Shown piece by piece: positions 1 to 6,753 of a DNA stretch of 32,612 nt; within the stretch, counting starts at the first letter, position 1, and every line of letters starts with the position of its first letter. Location of the stretch: positions 1-32,612 of the forward strand of contig CACJCK010000016.1 in NCBI GenBank assembly GCA_902591865.1. The letters are read 5' to 3'. The notes beneath the pieces were generated by a model. That model searched no databases, was not told where the DNA came from, and saw only the letters and a program-made list of their open reading frames with translations. Source of the stretch: an uncultured Prochlorococcus sp. (GTDB lineage Bacteria > Cyanobacteriota > Cyanobacteriia > PCC-6307 > Cyanobiaceae). A program made the translations under genes and the position numbers.

Positions 1-240
1 TATGCAGGTGAATGGAAAAATGGGAAAAGAACTGGTCAGGGAACATATTTTTGGCCAGATGGATCGAGTTGGACAGGGCAATTCCTGAATAGTAAAAGAA
101 CAGAAAATGGTTCTTATAATTATTCTAAAGAAGAAAGAGATGCTGCAAGAAAAATGCAACTTGAAATGATGCGACAAACTAACGATTTAATGAAAAGTAT
201 TTATGGAAATAACCAAAGGATTGATTTATATATGTATTAA
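1..240 (+). CDS. MORN-repeat protein, 3' end only
   Basis: The reading frame is open from base 1 to the TAA at 238-240, so only the last 79 residues are seen. It begins inside a clear MORN unit (YAGEWKNGKRTGQGTYFWPDG without its last residue or so), followed by a weaker second unit around SSWTGQF. A charged, probably helical tail follows, with many Lys, Glu, Met and Gln. MORN repeats form short beta-hairpins that bind lipid or protein partners. The specific role cannot be read from the fragment. The start and the number of upstream repeats lie outside the window. Confidence 0.85.
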   Translation, partial: YAGEWKNGKRTGQGTYFWPDGSSWTGQFLNSKRTENGSYNYSKEERDAARKMQLEMMRQTNDLMKSIYGNNQRIDLYMY

Positions 241-384
241 TTTTTAAGTGAAATGAGGAGACCATAAAGAGACCATTTTTATTATAAAAACCCTTCTAAA
301 ACCCTTGAAGTTAAAAATAAGCAAAAATGATATTTTTATTTTTTAATATCTACTCTATTAGAAAACCTTTCTGCAACTTAATAC

Positions 385-393
385 TGCTATAAT
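385..393 (+). promoter_or_regulatory. Extended -10 promoter of tRNA-Ser
   Basis: TGCTATAAT fits an extended -10 element (TGn followed by TATAAT at 388-393) and ends 29 bases before the tRNA. This predicts a start near 400 and a leader of about 23 nt. No good -35 is seen, as expected for an extended -10 promoter. Inferred from sequence only. Confidence 0.5.
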
Positions 394-422
394 TCAAAAG
401 TTAAAACTAAATATTTAACCCT

Positions 423-509
423 GGAGGGGTGGTCGAGTGGTTTAAGGCTCTAGTCTTGAAAACTAGCGTGTCTGCAAGGGCACCGTGGGTTCGAATCCCA
501 CCCCCTCCG
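423..509 (+). tRNA. trnS-TGA: tRNA-Ser(UGA)
   Basis: An 87-nt type II tRNA. The acceptor arm GGAGGGG (423-429) pairs fully with CCCCTCC (502-508), and the discriminator base is G. The anticodon stem CTAGT/ACTAG encloses loop CTTGAAA with anticodon TGA. The T arm has GTGGGTTCGAATCCCAC. The long variable arm (GCGTGTCTGCAAGGGCACC region) is diagnostic of serine. No CCA is encoded. It reads UCA and, by wobble, other UCN codons. Confidence 0.97.
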
Positions 510-536
510 TTTAAAATGAAGAGAACCGAATAATAT

Positions 537-559
537 AAACGCCTTTCTGAAACGTTTTT
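537..559 (+). terminator. Possible weak terminator after tRNA-Ser
   Basis: AAACG (537-541) can pair with CGTTT (553-557), followed by two more T. The stem is short, so this is only a candidate end of the tRNA transcript. Confidence 0.2.
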
Positions 560-583
560 GTTAGGATAAATTTTATTTAGATT

Positions 584-784
584 ATGAGTAAAGGATTTGC
601 CACAGATAATTTAATTTCCAAAAAATCCAAAAAAAAAATTATTTCAAATGAACCGCAAGGAAGATTAATATCCTGGTCTCCTTGGCCACCTGCTAATTTT
701 CAAACCCGATATCCTGCTTTCCCTTTTGTACTTACAATATTGATTATAGTAACCGGGCAATGGTACATTTCTCTACTAAGATGA
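584..784 (+). CDS. Small single-pass membrane protein, unknown
   Basis: A 66-residue protein. The basic, polar N-terminal half (KKSKKKII) is followed by SWSPWPPANFQTRYPAFP and then one hydrophobic helix of about 18 residues (FVLTILIIVTGQWYISLL) that ends the protein. This suggests a cytoplasmic N-terminus and a single C-terminal anchor. The Pro/Trp-rich stretch before the helix looks conserved in style, but I recognise no family. The start is ATG at 584 with weak Shine-Dalgarno. It stands alone between the tRNA and a membrane protein gene on the same strand. Confidence 0.6.
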   Translation: MSKGFATDNLISKKSKKKIISNEPQGRLISWSPWPPANFQTRYPAFPFVLTILIIVTGQWYISLLR

Positions 785-837
785 CCCTAAACTATGTTTT
801 TATTTAAATTAGGATGAATTAAGTTTGGGAATTTATT

Positions 838-1422
838 TTGTTTTTTTCAATTTTATTATTTGCCCACTTTCAAGCAGCAATCATCCCAATATTATTAGGT
901 ATTAGATCGCTCAATAAATTCAAACATATAAGCAAGAACAAATTGATACCTTTCGGTTTTATTTTTTTAGGATTGGCATCGATTTCTGAAATGATAGATC
1001 ATACCCAAACATCTTGGATTTATGTAGATCATTCCTCTCTATTTAATTGGTTATTTTATTCTTTCCTATCTTTAGGTCTAACATGTTTATCGATATCAGT
1101 TATAAAAAATAAATTTATTCAAAAAACTAATTTTTGTATTTCTTTATGTTCAATAATCTCATATTTTTTATTTGATAAATCTATTTCTCTTCTTTTTCAA
1201 GTAATAATAAGTATCCTGCTAATTATTAATTGGCAAAGAGTTTTTAAAGATTGGTTTTTTATCCTTTACCCAATATTTGGTATTTTTTTTACGACTTTCT
1301 TTGGAACAAGGCTCTCAATTAGTGGCGATCAATTTTGGCATGTTTTAATAGGCCCATCTGGAACAATTAGCGTTCTAACCTTTTATTTAGTATTAAAGAG
1401 ATCGGGCAAAAAAATTACTTAA
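838..1422 (+). CDS. Polytopic membrane protein, unknown
   Basis: A 194-residue protein with about six hydrophobic helices. The frame opens after a TAA at 820-822 and has no ATG before TTG at 838, so TTG is the best start. Polar residues inside or near helices include EMIDH (about residue 50), WIYVDH (about 60) and GDQFWH near the last helix. Intramembrane Asp/His of this kind are seen in membrane hydrolases and in hemolysin III-like proteins, but I cannot establish either. It is followed 7 bases later by a secreted protein gene, so the two may be co-transcribed. Confidence 0.65.
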   Translation: MFFSILLFAHFQAAIIPILLGIRSLNKFKHISKNKLIPFGFIFLGLASISEMIDHTQTSWIYVDHSSLFNWLFYSFLSLGLTCLSISVIKNKFIQKTNFCISLCSIISYFLFDKSISLLFQVIISILLIINWQRVFKDWFFILYPIFGIFFTTFFGTRLSISGDQFWHVLIGPSGTISVLTFYLVLKRSGKKIT

Positions 1423-1429
1423 GATTCTT

Positions 1430-1759
1430 ATGAAAATATTTGTATTTACGAGTTTTATAGTGTGCTTAGTCACAATAATCTCTCCAGTAAGAATCCTTGC
1501 TGATACGGCACTTGATGTGTACATGAATGATTTTTATTCTAAATCGAATGAAGCTAGCCAGATTCTTAAAGAAATCGAAAATAGCCTAAAAGAGGGATCA
1601 AGAAAAAAAGTTTGCACTAGGCAAAGAGAGGCAGCAAGATTAGGACTATTAGCTAATAAATCATTAATTAAAGCCTTTGAAATAGAGGGAGCTAATCCAC
1701 CAATGCAAGCAATAAAGGCAAGTCAACAAAGATGGGAATCTATTATGAATGAGTGCTGA
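1430..1759 (+). CDS. Small exported protein, unknown
   Basis: A 109-residue protein with a clear signal peptide: MK, a hydrophobic core (IFVFTSFIVCLVTIIS), and likely cleavage after ILA (about residue 24). The mature part of about 85 residues is helical and charged. It has two cysteines (KKVCTRQ and the final NEC) that could form a disulfide in the periplasm or thylakoid lumen. No family is recognised. It starts 7 bases after the preceding membrane protein gene and is convergent with tic20. Confidence 0.65.
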   Translation: MKIFVFTSFIVCLVTIISPVRILADTALDVYMNDFYSKSNEASQILKEIENSLKEGSRKKVCTRQREAARLGLLANKSLIKAFEIEGANPPMQAIKASQQRWESIMNEC

Positions 1760-1786
1760 AGAAAGTCAGTAAATCTATAAATCTTT

Positions 1787-2221
1787 TTAAATTTGCATTC
1801 TTACAGATTTACTAATTAAGGGAATTTCAGGTTCAACTCCATAAATACATTGCGAAATCGAATAAATAAAAATACATAGTGTAAACACAAAAATTATTGA
1901 GCCTAATTCAACTAAGGGAAATATTCTCAAGAGATATGAAATTATTATTAAAGCAATATCAATTAATAAAGCTTGGCAGGCGTTATATCTAACGAAATAG
2001 GGAATATTTGGATTTCTTACTAATCCAGCAAACAAAATTATAAATAATAAAAAACTACCAAAAGGCAAAGATTTTTCAATTATTGCTATCGGGAAAGTAA
2101 GTAATAATAGTATTTTTAAAAAAGAATATTTATAGAACAAAAAATATCCAAAAGGTATTGATGCCTTTAATGGCAAAGTATACAAAAATACTGATGAGAG
2201 TCTTTGGAATATCTGATTCAA
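1787..2221 (-). CDS. ycf60: Tic20 / Ycf60-family membrane protein
   Basis: A 144-residue protein with four hydrophobic helices. The motif NPNIPYFVRYNACQALLIDI (about residues 69-88) is the signature of the Tic20/Ycf60 family, named after the plastid inner-envelope import component. Cyanobacterial members sit in the cytoplasmic or thylakoid membrane and their exact role is unsettled. The start is TTG at 2221; no in-frame ATG lies upstream before a stop, and the length matches the family core without a transit peptide. It is convergent with the small exported protein gene. An inverted repeat (AGTAAATCT 1768-1776 with AGATTTACT 1805-1813) spans the junction. Confidence 0.85.
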   Translation of the reverse strand: MNQIFQRLSSVFLYTLPLKASIPFGYFLFYKYSFLKILLLLTFPIAIIEKSLPFGSFLLFIILFAGLVRNPNIPYFVRYNACQALLIDIALIIISYLLRIFPLVELGSIIFVFTLCIFIYSISQCIYGVEPEIPLISKSVRMQI

Positions 2222-2354
2222 TATATTATTGGAATTTCGTATTAATATTTTAACCTAATTTTTTGAACATAATAAAAAAACTTACTTCCGAAAAAATCAA
2301 CTTTGGCAGATAGTTATTAAATATTAGATAATTGATACAGGTTCATAATTCAAA

Positions 2355-2744
2355 ATGCGTATCCTACATACAATGTTGAGGGTTGGAGATTTAGATAAAT
2401 CCATTGATTTCTACGTAAATAGATTAGGAATGAATTTATTGCGAAAAAAGGATTACCCTCATGGAAAATTCACTTTGGCATTTGTTGGTTATGGCTCAGA
2501 AAAAGAAAACTCAGTAATTGAATTAACTTATAACTGGGACAAAAAGTCTGAAGACTATGAGCTTGGAGATAAATATGGTCATATAGCTATTGGAGTAAAA
2601 GATATTCATCTAATTTGCCAAGGATTAGAAAAAAATGGTTGTAAAATAACAACCAAACCTAAAACGATGAAAAATAGTACAACTGTCCTGGCTTTTGTTG
2701 AGGATCCTGATGGTTATAAAATTGAACTTATTGAAAGAGATTAA
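2355..2744 (+). CDS. gloA: Lactoylglutathione lyase (glyoxalase I)
   Basis: A 129-residue protein that isomerises the hemithioacetal of methylglyoxal and glutathione to S-lactoylglutathione, a cytosolic detoxification step. It opens with [19 protein letters not shown] and contains VIELTYNW and [14 protein letters not shown], nearly the E. coli GloA sequence. The four metal ligands are present: His5, Glu56, His76 and Glu124 (E. coli His5, Glu56, His74, Glu122), so a Ni/Co-type enzyme is expected. Length is standard. The ATG at 2355 is well supported by homology from residue 1. It stands alone, with 133 bases upstream and a 266-base spacer downstream. Confidence 0.96.
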   Translation: MRILHTMLRVGDLDKSIDFYVNRLGMNLLRKKDYPHGKFTLAFVGYGSEKENSVIELTYNWDKKSEDYELGDKYGHIAIGVKDIHLICQGLEKNGCKITTKPKTMKNSTTVLAFVEDPDGYKIELIERD

Positions 2745-2934
2745 AAGCTCAGAAGTCTTTAATTAAATAAACAAATAACTAAAATTTAAAAAGATTGAAT
2801 TATCAAATACATCGTTTTCAATTAGCGAAAAAATACCTCTAAGATCACATTAGATGGATTCTGCAGTTTCAATTATTGTAAAAGATTATTTCTAATACGA
2901 GGAATTATTAAAAATAAAATTAAAACTTTAAACA

Positions 2935-2980
2935 ATCTAGATCAATTCTATTTAGAATATGTAGACAATCTATATAGATT
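2935..2980. promoter_or_regulatory. Cluster of TCTA/TAGA palindromes, candidate operator
   Basis: Three inverted repeats share TCTA and TAGA half-sites: ATCTAGAT (2935-2942), ATTCTATTTAGAAT (2945-2958) and AATCTATATAGATT (2967-2980). The second and third are centred 22 bases apart, about two helical turns. They lie 31-76 bases upstream of a gene whose product has a ribbon-helix-helix-like segment. Such proteins commonly bind tandem short inverted repeats and repress their own gene. The palindromes are seen directly; operator function is inferred. Confidence 0.4.
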
Positions 2981-3010
2981 TATATATCATAGAATTATCT
3001 TTTAAAGCAT

Positions 3011-3508
3011 ATGCCTAGTAATTGGTCAAAAATAAGAGATGAATGGCTTGATAGAACCGCGGTTGCGAAAGATGATGCTAAATGGGCATTAGAAGCTTTA
3101 ATTAATTCTGAAGAAGAGTTATTTGAAATAGAACAAAAAATAAAGAACAAAAAGGACGCTATAAGCCAAGTAAAATTTTTGAAGAAAAAGGTTAAAGAAA
3201 CTATTTCCTCTAAAGAAATTAGTCTCGATGATATTGCATTAAATACTTCAAATTCAAACAAAGTACAGATCTCAGTACCATCAAATCTTACTTATCTTTT
3301 AAAAGTTTGGGCCGCAGCAGAAGGAAGAGATCTATCAAGTGTTGCTTTTCAATGTTTAGAAACTGGTATAAGGGAAATGAAAAGCAAAGGTTCAATTCCT
3401 TCAATAGCAGTAAATAGATATGACTCGGCCTGTCAAAAGAGGATTGCACTAGCAGAAGTAAATAATTTATTAGAGAAATACGAATTAGCTCAGGATGAAA
3501 TCAAATAA
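3011..3508 (+). CDS. Coiled-coil / ribbon-helix-helix-like protein
   Basis: A 165-residue protein. Residues 15-65 are strongly charged and helical (coiled-coil character, EELFEIEQKIKNKKDA). After a linker, residues about 87-125 (VQISVPSNLTYLLKVWAAAE, then GRDLSSVAFQCLETGIREM) have the layout of a ribbon-helix-helix domain: a beta strand with alternating polar residues, helix A, a G-D/S turn, then helix B. Ribbon-helix-helix proteins are dimeric DNA-binding repressors. A further helix ends the protein. The next gene follows after 2 bases, so they form a unit. Palindromes upstream suggest autoregulation. DNA binding is inferred from the pattern, not shown. Confidence 0.7.
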   Translation: MPSNWSKIRDEWLDRTAVAKDDAKWALEALINSEEELFEIEQKIKNKKDAISQVKFLKKKVKETISSKEISLDDIALNTSNSNKVQISVPSNLTYLLKVWAAAEGRDLSSVAFQCLETGIREMKSKGSIPSIAVNRYDSACQKRIALAEVNNLLEKYELAQDEIK

Positions 3509-3510
3509 TT

Positions 3511-3903
3511 ATGAATAACAGAAAAATCATTAAAGGATACAAAACATTAATATCATCAAGATTTAATGTAGATACTTCTATAGATAAATCTAAAGATGGA
3601 ATAATTTATACTCTTTATTCTGATGCATTTAATTCACTTAAAGTTGGTTTTGCTGAAAATGATAAGGTACTAGAAAAAAATTTATCAAGTGAAGCATTGA
3701 TATTATTAGATATGAAAAAAGGCAAAAAGAAAGATCTATGTTTATTAATAACCACTCTAAATGAACTTGGCATCAAATATTCAGACAATTTTTATTTAAA
3801 ATACTCAGGTTCTTTAATGAAACATTTATCTACTTTAGGTTGGCCTGTTGGAAGATCACTTTATAAACAAAGAAAGATTAAAAAAGAACTTGTATGTGTA
3901 TAA
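3511..3903 (+). CDS. GIY-YIG/T5orf172-like small protein (tentative)
   Basis: A 130-residue protein. DGIIYTLYSDAFNSLKVGFA (residues about 29-48) resembles the opening strand pair of T5orf172/MUG113-type GIY-YIG domains, where 'Y.L.......K.G.t' is typical. The later KGKKKDL, helix, YLKYSGSLMKHLSTLGWPVG resembles the downstream part of such domains in cyanobacterial proteins. The usual catalytic Arg after the second motif is not evident (ENDKVLEKNL), so it may not be a nuclease. It is translated 2 bases after the RHH-like gene and ends 2 bases from the convergent pentapeptide gene. The family assignment is weak. Confidence 0.6.
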   Translation: MNNRKIIKGYKTLISSRFNVDTSIDKSKDGIIYTLYSDAFNSLKVGFAENDKVLEKNLSSEALILLDMKKGKKKDLCLLITTLNELGIKYSDNFYLKYSGSLMKHLSTLGWPVGRSLYKQRKIKKELVCV

Positions 3904-3905
3904 AT

Positions 3906-4379
3906 TTAAATGTAATCGCACTCTAAAGTTTCTCTGGTTTCTCTATTTGTAATTGGATTAGTTCCAGTAGCACTTTCACAAAATTTCCTAATAATATCTT
4001 TTGGCAAAAAAACATTTGTGAAGTCTGCGCCTTTTATTTTTACATTTTCAAACTGGGTACTATAAGCAAAAGAATCCTCCAAGTTAGTATTTGATAAATC
4101 TGTTCCATCTAAAACAGCTGAGTCTAAAGTTACTTCTCTTAAGTTGGAGTTACTTAAATTAGTATCTTTCAATTTTGCGCCATAAAGAGTCGCATTTTGG
4201 AGCTCACAATCTGACAAATTTGCGTCTTGTAAATCAGTCAAATAGAAAGTTGCTCCTTTTAAATCAGATCCAGAAAAATCAGCCCCTACCAAAGATTGTT
4301 TACCATAATCCAACGCAGCGAAGCTTCTAGAAGGGAGGGTTAAAACAACTATTAAAAAAGTTAAAATTATAAATCTCAT
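3906..4379 (-). CDS. Lumenal pentapeptide-repeat protein
   Basis: A 157-residue protein with a signal peptide (hydrophobic IILTFLIVVLTLP, cleavage after SRSFA, about residue 21). It continues with about 15 pentapeptide units of the A(D/N)LXX type from residue 30 to 120 (GADFSGSDLKGATFYLTDL, DANLSDCEL, DTNLSNSNL). These fold into a square right-handed beta-helix. The tail FCESATGTNPITNRETRETL followed by C is the conserved C-terminus of thylakoid-lumen pentapeptide proteins such as the TL17/TL20.3 group. The lumen is therefore the likely location; the biochemical role is unknown. It is convergent with the GIY-YIG-like gene. Confidence 0.88.
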   Translation of the reverse strand: MRFIILTFLIVVLTLPSRSFAALDYGKQSLVGADFSGSDLKGATFYLTDLQDANLSDCELQNATLYGAKLKDTNLSNSNLREVTLDSAVLDGTDLSNTNLEDSFAYSTQFENVKIKGADFTNVFLPKDIIRKFCESATGTNPITNRETRETLECDYI

Positions 4380-4486
4380 TTGTTTGAGTAGTATTTCAAT
4401 AAATTCTAACTTCTTAAGCTGAAATCTAAAAATTAATTATTTACTGAATGCTATATTTATTGAAATAGCAAATCACGAAATAGGTT

Positions 4487-6127
4487 TTGGATATAAGTCC
4501 TTATGATGCAATTGTTGTTGGTTCTGGAGCAACAGGAGGAATAGCAGCACTTACATTGGCAGAACAAGGGATAAAAGTTTTAGTAATAGAAGCAGGGCCT
4601 CAAGTTAAAAGGGATGAAGCTAGTAATCATGAGCCAAAAAGTACATTAAAAAGATTATCAGGAGTCATAACAAAAAAACATGCCAATCAGTGCCAACATC
4701 CTGGTTATTGGAAAAATAATCCTGACTTATATTCAAATGAATTGAAGCATCCTTATGACTTGCCAAAAAATAAGCCATTTCTTTGGACACAAGGTAAACA
4801 ATATGGGGGGAGGTCATTAACTTGGGGAGGAATAACACTAAGACTTTCCTCAGAAGACTTTCATCCGGCTAAAAAAGACGGATTCGGGCCAAACTGGCCT
4901 ATTTCATACGAAGAAATTTCCCCGCACTACGATTTTATTGAAAATTTCTGCGGAATTTATGGACGAAAAGATGATATCAAGGAGGTCCCAAACGGTAAAT
5001 ATATTGGTGAAATTCCTCTTACAGAAAACGAAAATGTTTTTGGCAGCAAAGTTAAATCAAAATTAAACTATCCATTTATCCAATCAAGAGGATTTGACCG
5101 TAATTCATCTGTAAAAGAAAAAAATTGGCCCAAGTCCTCTAGCGTAGGAAGCTCTTTAAAAAAAGCTTTAGATACTGGAAATGTACAAATAATCTCTAAT
5201 TACCTAGTGGAGTCTTTTGAGATTAACGAGATAACAGAGCTTGCTTCAAAACTAACGATTGTAAACCTAGAAAATGGATACAAAAAAGTATTGGATTGTG
5301 ATTTGATTCTTCTTTGCGCATCAACAATTTCAACTCTCAGAATACTACTGAACTCAGAATATAAATCAAATTCCTCAGGTTTTAAAGATAATTCTGGGAA
5401 ATTAGGTAAATACCTAATGGACCATATATCTATCTGTAGATTTTTTTCAGTCCCAAAAATAAAAAACTCAGTAACACCATCTGATAATCCTCCCGATCTT
5501 TCTGGAGCAGGCAGCTTCTTTATTCCGTTCGGTTCAAACTTACCAAAAATTAACGACATAAATTTCAATAGAGGTTATGGAATTTGGGGGGCAATTGATC
5601 GATTAGGGATTCCTAAATTCTTGCAAAAAGATACAAGCACATCCATTGGCTTTCTTATCGCACATGGCGAAGTTCTTCCTAGAGAGAAAAACTCAGTTTC
5701 TCTCTCAACAAAAACAGATGAGTGGGGTATCCCAATTCCCTACATTGAATTCGAATGGAGCGAGAATGAATTAAACATGGCTAAACATATGGAAATCACA
5801 ATACGAAAATCAATCACAGCTGCAAATGGTGAAATAAAAAATATTAATGAACTAATGAATATCCCATTAGGGAGTTTTTTTACAAAAAATTTGATCGCGC
5901 TTTCAGATAGTCCTCCTCCTCCTGGATATTACATTCATGAAGTAGGGGGAGCACCAATGGGGATTAATGAAGAAAATAGCGTAGTAGATAAATTTAATAG
6001 ATTATGGAGATGTAAGAATGTACTTGTACTAGATGGAGCATGCTGGCCAACATCTTCTTGGCAAAGCCCCACACTTACAATGATGGCCTTGAGTAGAAGA
6101 GCCTGTTTAAATATTAAAAAGACTTAG
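4487..6127 (+). CDS. GMC-family FAD oxidoreductase
   Basis: A 546-residue flavoenzyme of the glucose-methanol-choline family. The FAD-binding Rossmann motif is VVGSGATGG at residues 10-18 with Glu35 ending the second strand. GGRSLTWGG is the second FAD contact region. The C-terminal substrate domain carries PPGYYIHEVGGAPMG with the catalytic His484, and WQSPTLTMMA near 525, where the usual second catalytic His/Asn before Pro is Ser527. The substrate, an alcohol or sugar group, cannot be deduced. The start is TTG at 4487 because the Rossmann strand follows immediately and no ATG fits. It overlaps the tail of the convergent DUF2811 gene by 14 bases. Confidence 0.9.
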   Translation: MDISPYDAIVVGSGATGGIAALTLAEQGIKVLVIEAGPQVKRDEASNHEPKSTLKRLSGVITKKHANQCQHPGYWKNNPDLYSNELKHPYDLPKNKPFLWTQGKQYGGRSLTWGGITLRLSSEDFHPAKKDGFGPNWPISYEEISPHYDFIENFCGIYGRKDDIKEVPNGKYIGEIPLTENENVFGSKVKSKLNYPFIQSRGFDRNSSVKEKNWPKSSSVGSSLKKALDTGNVQIISNYLVESFEINEITELASKLTIVNLENGYKKVLDCDLILLCASTISTLRILLNSEYKSNSSGFKDNSGKLGKYLMDHISICRFFSVPKIKNSVTPSDNPPDLSGAGSFFIPFGSNLPKINDINFNRGYGIWGAIDRLGIPKFLQKDTSTSIGFLIAHGEVLPREKNSVSLSTKTDEWGIPIPYIEFEWSENELNMAKHMEITIRKSITAANGEIKNINELMNIPLGSFFTKNLIALSDSPPPPGYYIHEVGGAPMGINEENSVVDKFNRLWRCKNVLVLDGACWPTSSWQSPTLTMMALSRRACLNIKKT

Positions 6128-6371
6128 AAGGTGTAAATAATTGATTCAAATAAATTTCTGAGACAGAATTATCTTTACACCCGTTTTGAACGAGAAAAGT
6201 AGCTAATGCTGAATTTATAAGCTTATATTGATCCCAAGTTGGGTTACTTAATACGAAATCTTTCATAGTGTTATAAAGAGTTTCTGAAAGCTCTGTTTCT
6301 AAAGAGACTTTATTTGTAGAGCACTCGACGAGTTTCTTATCAGTAAAATTTGTTTGGCTCATTTGATCCAT
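6114..6371 (-). CDS. DUF2811 small protein
   Basis: The body VSLETELSETLYNTMKDFVL, then NPTWDQYKLINSALATFLVQ, NGCKD and YLNQLF is the cyanobacterial DUF2811 signature, a cytosolic alpha-helical domain of unknown function. I use the ATG at 6371 (85 residues). ATG at 6362 has a better GGA spacing and gives 82 residues. A TTG at 6437 would add a basic aromatic stretch unlike the family. Its 3' end overlaps the GMC gene by 14 bases, tail to tail. Confidence 0.8.
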   Translation of the reverse strand: MDQMSQTNFTDKKLVECSTNKVSLETELSETLYNTMKDFVLSNPTWDQYKLINSALATFLVQNGCKDNSVSEIYLNQLFTPSKSF

Positions 6372-6486
6372 AAATTTATATTTTTCTGCATAACTATAGT
6401 GATATTTTTTTCTAAAAAAATCAAAAAATATCTGCAAAAAAACTTTTCAAATTATCAAATGAGACTCAAGTTATAAGTATGTTTTT

Positions 6487-6512
6487 AAAAAACTTCCTTT
6501 TTAAATAAGGAA
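6487..6512 (-). terminator. Rho-independent-like terminator on the cbiX strand
   Basis: On the minus strand TTCCTT and AAGGAA (6494-6499 with 6507-6512) form a 6-bp stem with a 7-nt loop, followed by G and six T. The stem is AT-rich and short, so this is moderate evidence. It would end transcripts arriving from cbiX. Confidence 0.4.
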
Positions 6513-6592
6513 ATTGAATAGATCTTTAAAAAAAGTCAACAATAATGTTGAAGTCCTGTTTTTTTTTTAATATGCTGGCATTTCTAATCCAA

Positions 6593-6634
6593 TGTGGATT
6601 TGGACGTGGAAAACAACCTGTAAATTGTGGAAAA
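6593..6634 (-). other. Three DnaA-box-like sites
   Basis: TGTGGATTT (6593-6601), CGTGGAAAA (6605-6613) and TGTGGAAAA (6626-6634) read on the minus strand as AAATCCACA, TTTTCCACG and TTTTCCACA. The last equals the DnaA box described for cyanobacterial origins, the second has one mismatch and the first is looser. All three share an orientation. No dnaA or dnaN lies nearby, so origin function is not supported. Confidence 0.3.
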
Positions 6635-6753
6635 TCCAGCTCAAAATACTTTCAAGATTTTATATTAAGAATACTTATATATACTGAGTCTATTAAGACT
6701 TGGCCGAGAAAGAGACAGATGATTCATTGATTTTCAACGTATTTTCTTAAGAT

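Larger units (their letters stand above)
6372..6753. other. Intergenic region between cbiX 3' end and DUF2811 promoter
   Basis: No convincing gene. A 61-codon ORF on the plus strand (6545-6730) has no family features and I reject it. The region holds three DnaA-box-like sites in one orientation (6593-6634), an imperfect hairpin AGTCT-ATTA-AGACT (6687-6700) and a minus-strand terminator-like hairpin (6487-6512). The cbiX transcript could therefore have a 3' extension of about 240 nt. The leftmost part must contain the DUF2811 promoter. Confidence 0.5.

Noticed and set aside
241..300. Short direct repeats GAGACCAT and AAAACCCTT after the MORN gene
   Set aside because: Two copies of 8-9 bases each in AT-rich DNA are within chance; no array or structure.
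423..509. tRNA-Ser as an island integration site
   Set aside because: No integrase, direct repeat of the tRNA 3' end or foreign genes follow within the window.
2967..2980. Phage or integron attachment site
   Set aside because: The 14-base palindrome has no second copy or integrase nearby; an operator is the simpler reading.
2995..3261. 88-codon minus-strand ORF opposite the RHH-like gene
   Set aside because: Antisense shadow of a convincing gene; Ser/Phe-rich as expected for the complement of Lys/Glu codons.
6545..6730. 61-codon plus-strand ORF in the cbiX downstream gap
   Set aside because: No motif, odd composition, overlaps DnaA-box-like sites and a hairpin; looks like chance in non-coding DNA.
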